In this document: positions 61,854-64,000 of the stretch, in pieces
How positions within the stretch are numbered: position 1 is the stretch's first letter
Layout: every line of letters starts with the position of its first letter
Source of the DNA: an uncultured Olsenella sp.
Lineage (GTDB): Bacteria; Actinomycetota; Coriobacteriia; Coriobacteriales; Atopobiaceae
Direction of reading: 5' to 3'
NCBI GenBank assembly: GCA_900540955.1
Contig: UQIF01000009.1
Location: 8,111-72,110, forward strand
DNA: 64,000 nt
Notes under the pieces: model-generated
Seen by the model: only the letters and a program-made list of their open reading frames with translations
Told to the model about the DNA's origin: nothing
The model's database searches: none
Program-made: the position numbers and the translations under genes

Positions 61854-62993
61854 ATGAGGTTAACTAACAGTGATTTGGCGGTTTTGGCGACGTCCGGTAT
61901 TCGTCGTTTCAACGCCTTGGCGAACTCGTACCCGGGGTGCGTCAAGCTTACTCTCGGAGAGCCCGAGTTCGATACCCCCGAGCCGGTGAGGAGTGCCGTC
62001 TCGAAGTCGCTGGCCGAAGGCCAGACGCATTACCCGCCGAATAACGGCAAGCTTGATCTTCGCGAAGCCCTCTCGGCGTATATGGGGGAGCAGGGGCTCT
62101 CCTACGCAGCCAAGGACATCGTCGTCACCTGTGGCGCCACAGAAGCGCTCTCTTCCACGCTCGCGGCTCTTATCGACCCGGGCGACGAGGTTGTCGTCCC
62201 TGTGCCGGCGTTCGGGCTCTACGAGACCATTGTGCGGTCCGTTCACGGCCGCGTCTGCTTTCTTGACACGGCGCCTTCCGGGTTCGCCATTTGCGAAGAG
62301 GATCTTCGGGCTGCCGTGGGCAAATCCACGAAAGCCATCGTGGTCACTTCCCCCAACAATCCTACTGGCTGCGTTTACGATTCGGAGTCGCTGAATGCGG
62401 TCGCCAAGGTCGCGTCGGAGACGGGCATTTACGTTATCTGCGACGATGTTTACAACCGTCTGTGCTACCTCGACGGCTATGAGCGTCTCGCGGTCTCGCA
62501 CCCCGAGCTGCGCGAGCAGCTCGTCGTCGTCGACTCCTTCTCGAAGCCCTGGGCCATGACGGGGTGGCGCATCGGCTGGCTCGCCGCCGCGCCGGCGCTC
62601 AGGGAGCAGATCGAGAAGATGCACCAATATCTCATTTCCAGCATCCCTGCTTTCGTGCAAGACGCGGCGGTGGTTGCCCTCGGGCTCGATCCCGTGGAAA
62701 TGCGGGAGACCTACAGGCGCCGAAGGGATTATGTGTGCGAGAGGCTGCATGCCATGGGGCTGCCCCTCACGCGGCCGGAGGGCGCTTTCTACGCCTTTCC
62801 TGATGTTCAGGGGCTGGGGATGGACTCCCAGGAGCTTTGCGAACGCCTTGTTCGCGAGGCGGGCGTCGCATGTGTTCCGGGCGAGTGCTTTGGATCTGCG
62901 GGATACCTTCGACTCTCGTACTGCGTATCGGACGATGACTTGAAGCTGGGATTGGATCGGCTCGAGGGTTTTGTCTCTAAGCTTTTGCCCTAG
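61854..62993 (+). CDS. Class I/II pyridoxal-phosphate aminotransferase
   Basis: 379 residues. LTLGEPEFDTP, THYPPNNGKLDLREAL, TCGATEALSSTL, SPNNPTGCVY, CDDVYNRL and the PLP lysine in DSFSKPWAMTGWRIG. Aspartate/aromatic-type fold I enzyme; substrate not fixed. AAGGGG lies five bases before the ATG. A weak hairpin GCCAG/CTGGC at 63006-63024 follows. Confidence 0.88.
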   Translation: MRLTNSDLAVLATSGIRRFNALANSYPGCVKLTLGEPEFDTPEPVRSAVSKSLAEGQTHYPPNNGKLDLREALSAYMGEQGLSYAAKDIVVTCGATEALSSTLAALIDPGDEVVVPVPAFGLYETIVRSVHGRVCFLDTAPSGFAICEEDLRAAVGKSTKAIVVTSPNNPTGCVYDSESLNAVAKVASETGIYVICDDVYNRLCYLDGYERLAVSHPELREQLVVVDSFSKPWAMTGWRIGWLAAAPALREQIEKMHQYLISSIPAFVQDAAVVALGLDPVEMRETYRRRRDYVCERLHAMGLPLTRPEGAFYAFPDVQGLGMDSQELCERLVREAGVACVPGECFGSAGYLRLSYCVSDDDLKLGLDRLEGFVSKLLP

Positions 62994-63052
62994 GCCGTCT
63001 CGCGTGCCAGGGGAGTCTGCTGGCTGATTTCTAAAAAAGTTGGAATTCGCGC

Positions 63053-63081
63053 TTGACTCGCCTTTGATTGCCCGATATATT
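63053..63081 (+). promoter_or_regulatory. Promoter of tRNA-Ala
   Basis: TTGACT 63053-63058 and TATATT 63076-63081, ideal 17-base spacer, 19 bases before the tRNA. Confidence 0.85.
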
Positions 63082-63100
63082 ATTCCTCGCACCAACGCAC

Positions 63101-63176
63101 GGGGAATTAGCTCAGTTGGGAGAGCGCGTGACTGGCAGTCACGAGGTCAGGGGTTCGAACCCCCTATTCTCCACCA
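63101..63176 (+). tRNA. tRNA-Ala(GGC), copy 1
   Basis: 76 bases with encoded CCA. Acceptor GGGGAAT pairs with ATTCTCC, giving the G3:U70 pair that marks alanine tRNAs. Anticodon arm CGTGA-CTGGCAG-TCACG, anticodon GGC. Identical to the copy at 63925. Confidence 0.96.
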
Positions 63177-63186
63177 TGATAATTGC

Positions 63187-63215
63187 GGGCGGCGGCTTCG
63201 GTCGTCGCCCTTTTT
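63187..63215 (+). terminator. Terminator-like hairpin between tRNA genes
   Basis: A 10-bp stem 63187-63196 / 63201-63210 with a TTCG loop and TTTTT. Only six bases before the next tRNA gene. Confidence 0.75.
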
Positions 63216-63220
63216 CATAA

Positions 63221-63296
63221 GGGCTCATGGCGCAACGGTTAGCGCAGGGGACTCATAATCCCTGGGTTGCAGGTTCGAATCCTGCTGGGCCCACCA
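63221..63296 (+). tRNA. tRNA with CAT anticodon (elongator Met or Ile2)
   Basis: 76 bases with CCA. Acceptor GGGCTCA pairs with TGGGCCC; anticodon arm GGGGA-CTCATAA-TCCCT, anticodon CAT. No three-GC-pair initiator stem. Elongator Met and lysidine-modified Ile2 cannot be told apart by eye. Confidence 0.92.
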
Positions 63297-63307
63297 TGAT
63301 ATCCTCA

Positions 63308-63340
63308 GGCCGAAGGCGAACATCGCCCTCGGCCTGCTTT
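63308..63340 (+). terminator. Terminator after the CAT tRNA
   Basis: AGGCCGA-AGGCGA paired with TCGCC-CTCGGCCT around an ACA loop, then CTTTAGT. Confidence 0.65.
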
Positions 63341-63388
63341 AGTATTCTCTTGCTCAATCATCGATTGCCTCGTTCAAAGGAGAAGCTG

Positions 63389-63754
63389 ATGGATGCGAAC
63401 ACTTCTGGTCTCAAGAAGGTATCGGTCGTCTCGATTGCCCTTGGGGCAGTCGTTGTCGTGTGGGGCGCGGTCTGCGGTTTCACTGAAGGATTCGGTGACG
63501 CGCGCCCATTCTTCGTGCTTCTGTGCGGCGTTGCGGGGGCGCTGTATGGCTGCCTCGTTCTGAGAGCCGTAAACGAGGGCGCCGGTCTCTACACCCTCAG
63601 AAAGAGGATGGCGGCCTCATGGCTCGTTCCCGGCTGCATGCTCATCGGCACCTTCACTGCGCCCGGCGGAGCTTCTCCAGCGCTTCTCGCCCCTATCGTC
63701 GCGAGTCTTGCCTTATCGGTTCTCCTCGACGTTTTCCTGCGGAAAGCCCTTTAA
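63389..63754 (+). CDS. Small membrane protein, function unknown
   Basis: 121 residues, AAAGGAG six bases before the ATG. Four likely membrane segments (~13-31, 41-60, 74-90, 98-116) with a short basic loop (LRKRM) between the second and third. No family recognised. It lies alone between two groups of tRNA genes. A longer upstream frame that starts inside the tRNA is a shadow. Confidence 0.7.
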   Translation: MDANTSGLKKVSVVSIALGAVVVVWGAVCGFTEGFGDARPFFVLLCGVAGALYGCLVLRAVNEGAGLYTLRKRMAASWLVPGCMLIGTFTAPGGASPALLAPIVASLALSVLLDVFLRKAL

Positions 63755-63842
63755 TCGGCATTTTGCCGGAGGCATTTTTCAAATTGCCCAAATTTCTCCT
63801 TCCTTTTTGTTGAGTCCTTTGGTAAAGTTTCTTCTTGCGCGA

Positions 63843-63917
63843 GGGCGATTGGCTCAGGGGTAGAGCACTTCCTTCACACGGAAGGGGTCGCTGGTTCGAA
63901 TCCAGCATCGCCCACCA
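63843..63917 (+). tRNA. tRNA-Val(CAC)
   Basis: 75 bases with CCA. Acceptor GGGCGAT pairs with ATCGCCC; anticodon arm CTTCC-TTCACAC-GGAAG, anticodon CAC; T-arm with GGTTCGAATCC. Seven bases before the second tRNA-Ala, probably co-transcribed. Confidence 0.96.
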
Positions 63918-63924
63918 TTTATTC

Positions 63925-64000
63925 GGGGAATTAGCTCAGTTGGGAGAGCGCGTGACTGGCAGTCACGAGGTCAGGGGTTCGAACCCCCTATTCTCCACCA
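63925..64000 (+). tRNA. tRNA-Ala(GGC), copy 2
   Basis: Base-for-base identical to 63101-63176, including CCA; it ends at the last base of the window. Confidence 0.96.

Noticed and set aside
63101..64000. CRISPR-like repeat array
   Set aside because: The only repeated unit is the tRNA-Ala gene, present twice; no spacers and no cas genes.

Overview
The window is GC-rich, dense, almost wholly chromosomal core sequence. It looks like an actinobacterium of the class Coriobacteriia (Collinsella/Olsenella-like). Base composition and the long antisense shadow frames say actinobacterium. Several families are of the clostridial type (AroC, RNase HII with an N-terminal extension, two-subunit glycyl-tRNA synthetase, TrmFO), as is usual in Coriobacteriia. 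The genus is inference. No phage, CRISPR array, rRNA or replication origin was seen; the only mobile element is one IS3-family copy.

Layout. (1) 1-5985, minus strand: a tightly coupled aromatic amino acid operon, aroF-tyrA-aroB-aroA-aroC-pheA, with pheA cut by the window edge. (2) 6.5 kb: a tRNA-Arg(CCG) with its own promoter and terminator, then a CtpE-like P-type ATPase. (3) 9.3-21.8 kb: zinc-ribbon membrane protein, cyclophilin, TPR protein, the rod-shape cluster mreB-mreC-mreD-mrdA-rodA, a DUF697 protein and a radical-SAM pair. (4) 21.8-28.3 kb: rplU-rpmA, then obgE-proB-proA-nadD-yqeK-rsfS. (5) 28.3-31.6 kb, minus strand: dinB and a two-component system. (6) 31.7-37.3 kb: rpsP-khpA-rimM-trmD-lepB, then glyQ-glyS. 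(7) 37.3-42.4 kb: a half-length PPDK regulatory protein, an IS3-family element sitting inside that gene's terminator, and ppdK. (8) 42.4-50.1 kb: DUF6273 protein, rplS, rnhB, yraN-comM-dprA-trmFO-xerC. (9) 50.2-60.8 kb: rpsB-tsf, then pyrH-frr-uppS-cdsA-dxr-rseP-ispG and proS. (10) 60.8 kb to the end: an FMN-dependent alpha-hydroxy-acid oxidase, an aminotransferase and four tRNA genes, two of them identical tRNA-Ala(GGC).

The genes fall into coherent jobs: chorismate to Phe/Tyr; elongation-mode cell-wall synthesis together with undecaprenyl-PP, CDP-diacylglycerol and MEP isoprenoid synthesis; ribosome components and maturation factors; NAD and proline synthesis; DNA uptake and recombination. 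Genes overlap or abut so often (ATGA, GTGA and TTGA junctions) that translational coupling is probably common.

Points most worth a second look: a winged-helix-like insertion inside the RseP-type site-2 protease; a PPDK regulator with only its N-terminal half, beside the target ppdK; the IS copy that splits a near-perfect terminator hairpin and leaves a GAA duplication; an apparently leaderless dinB; a Glu-to-Gln change in the ion-binding motif of the P-type ATPase; and structured leaders before rplU and rpsB.
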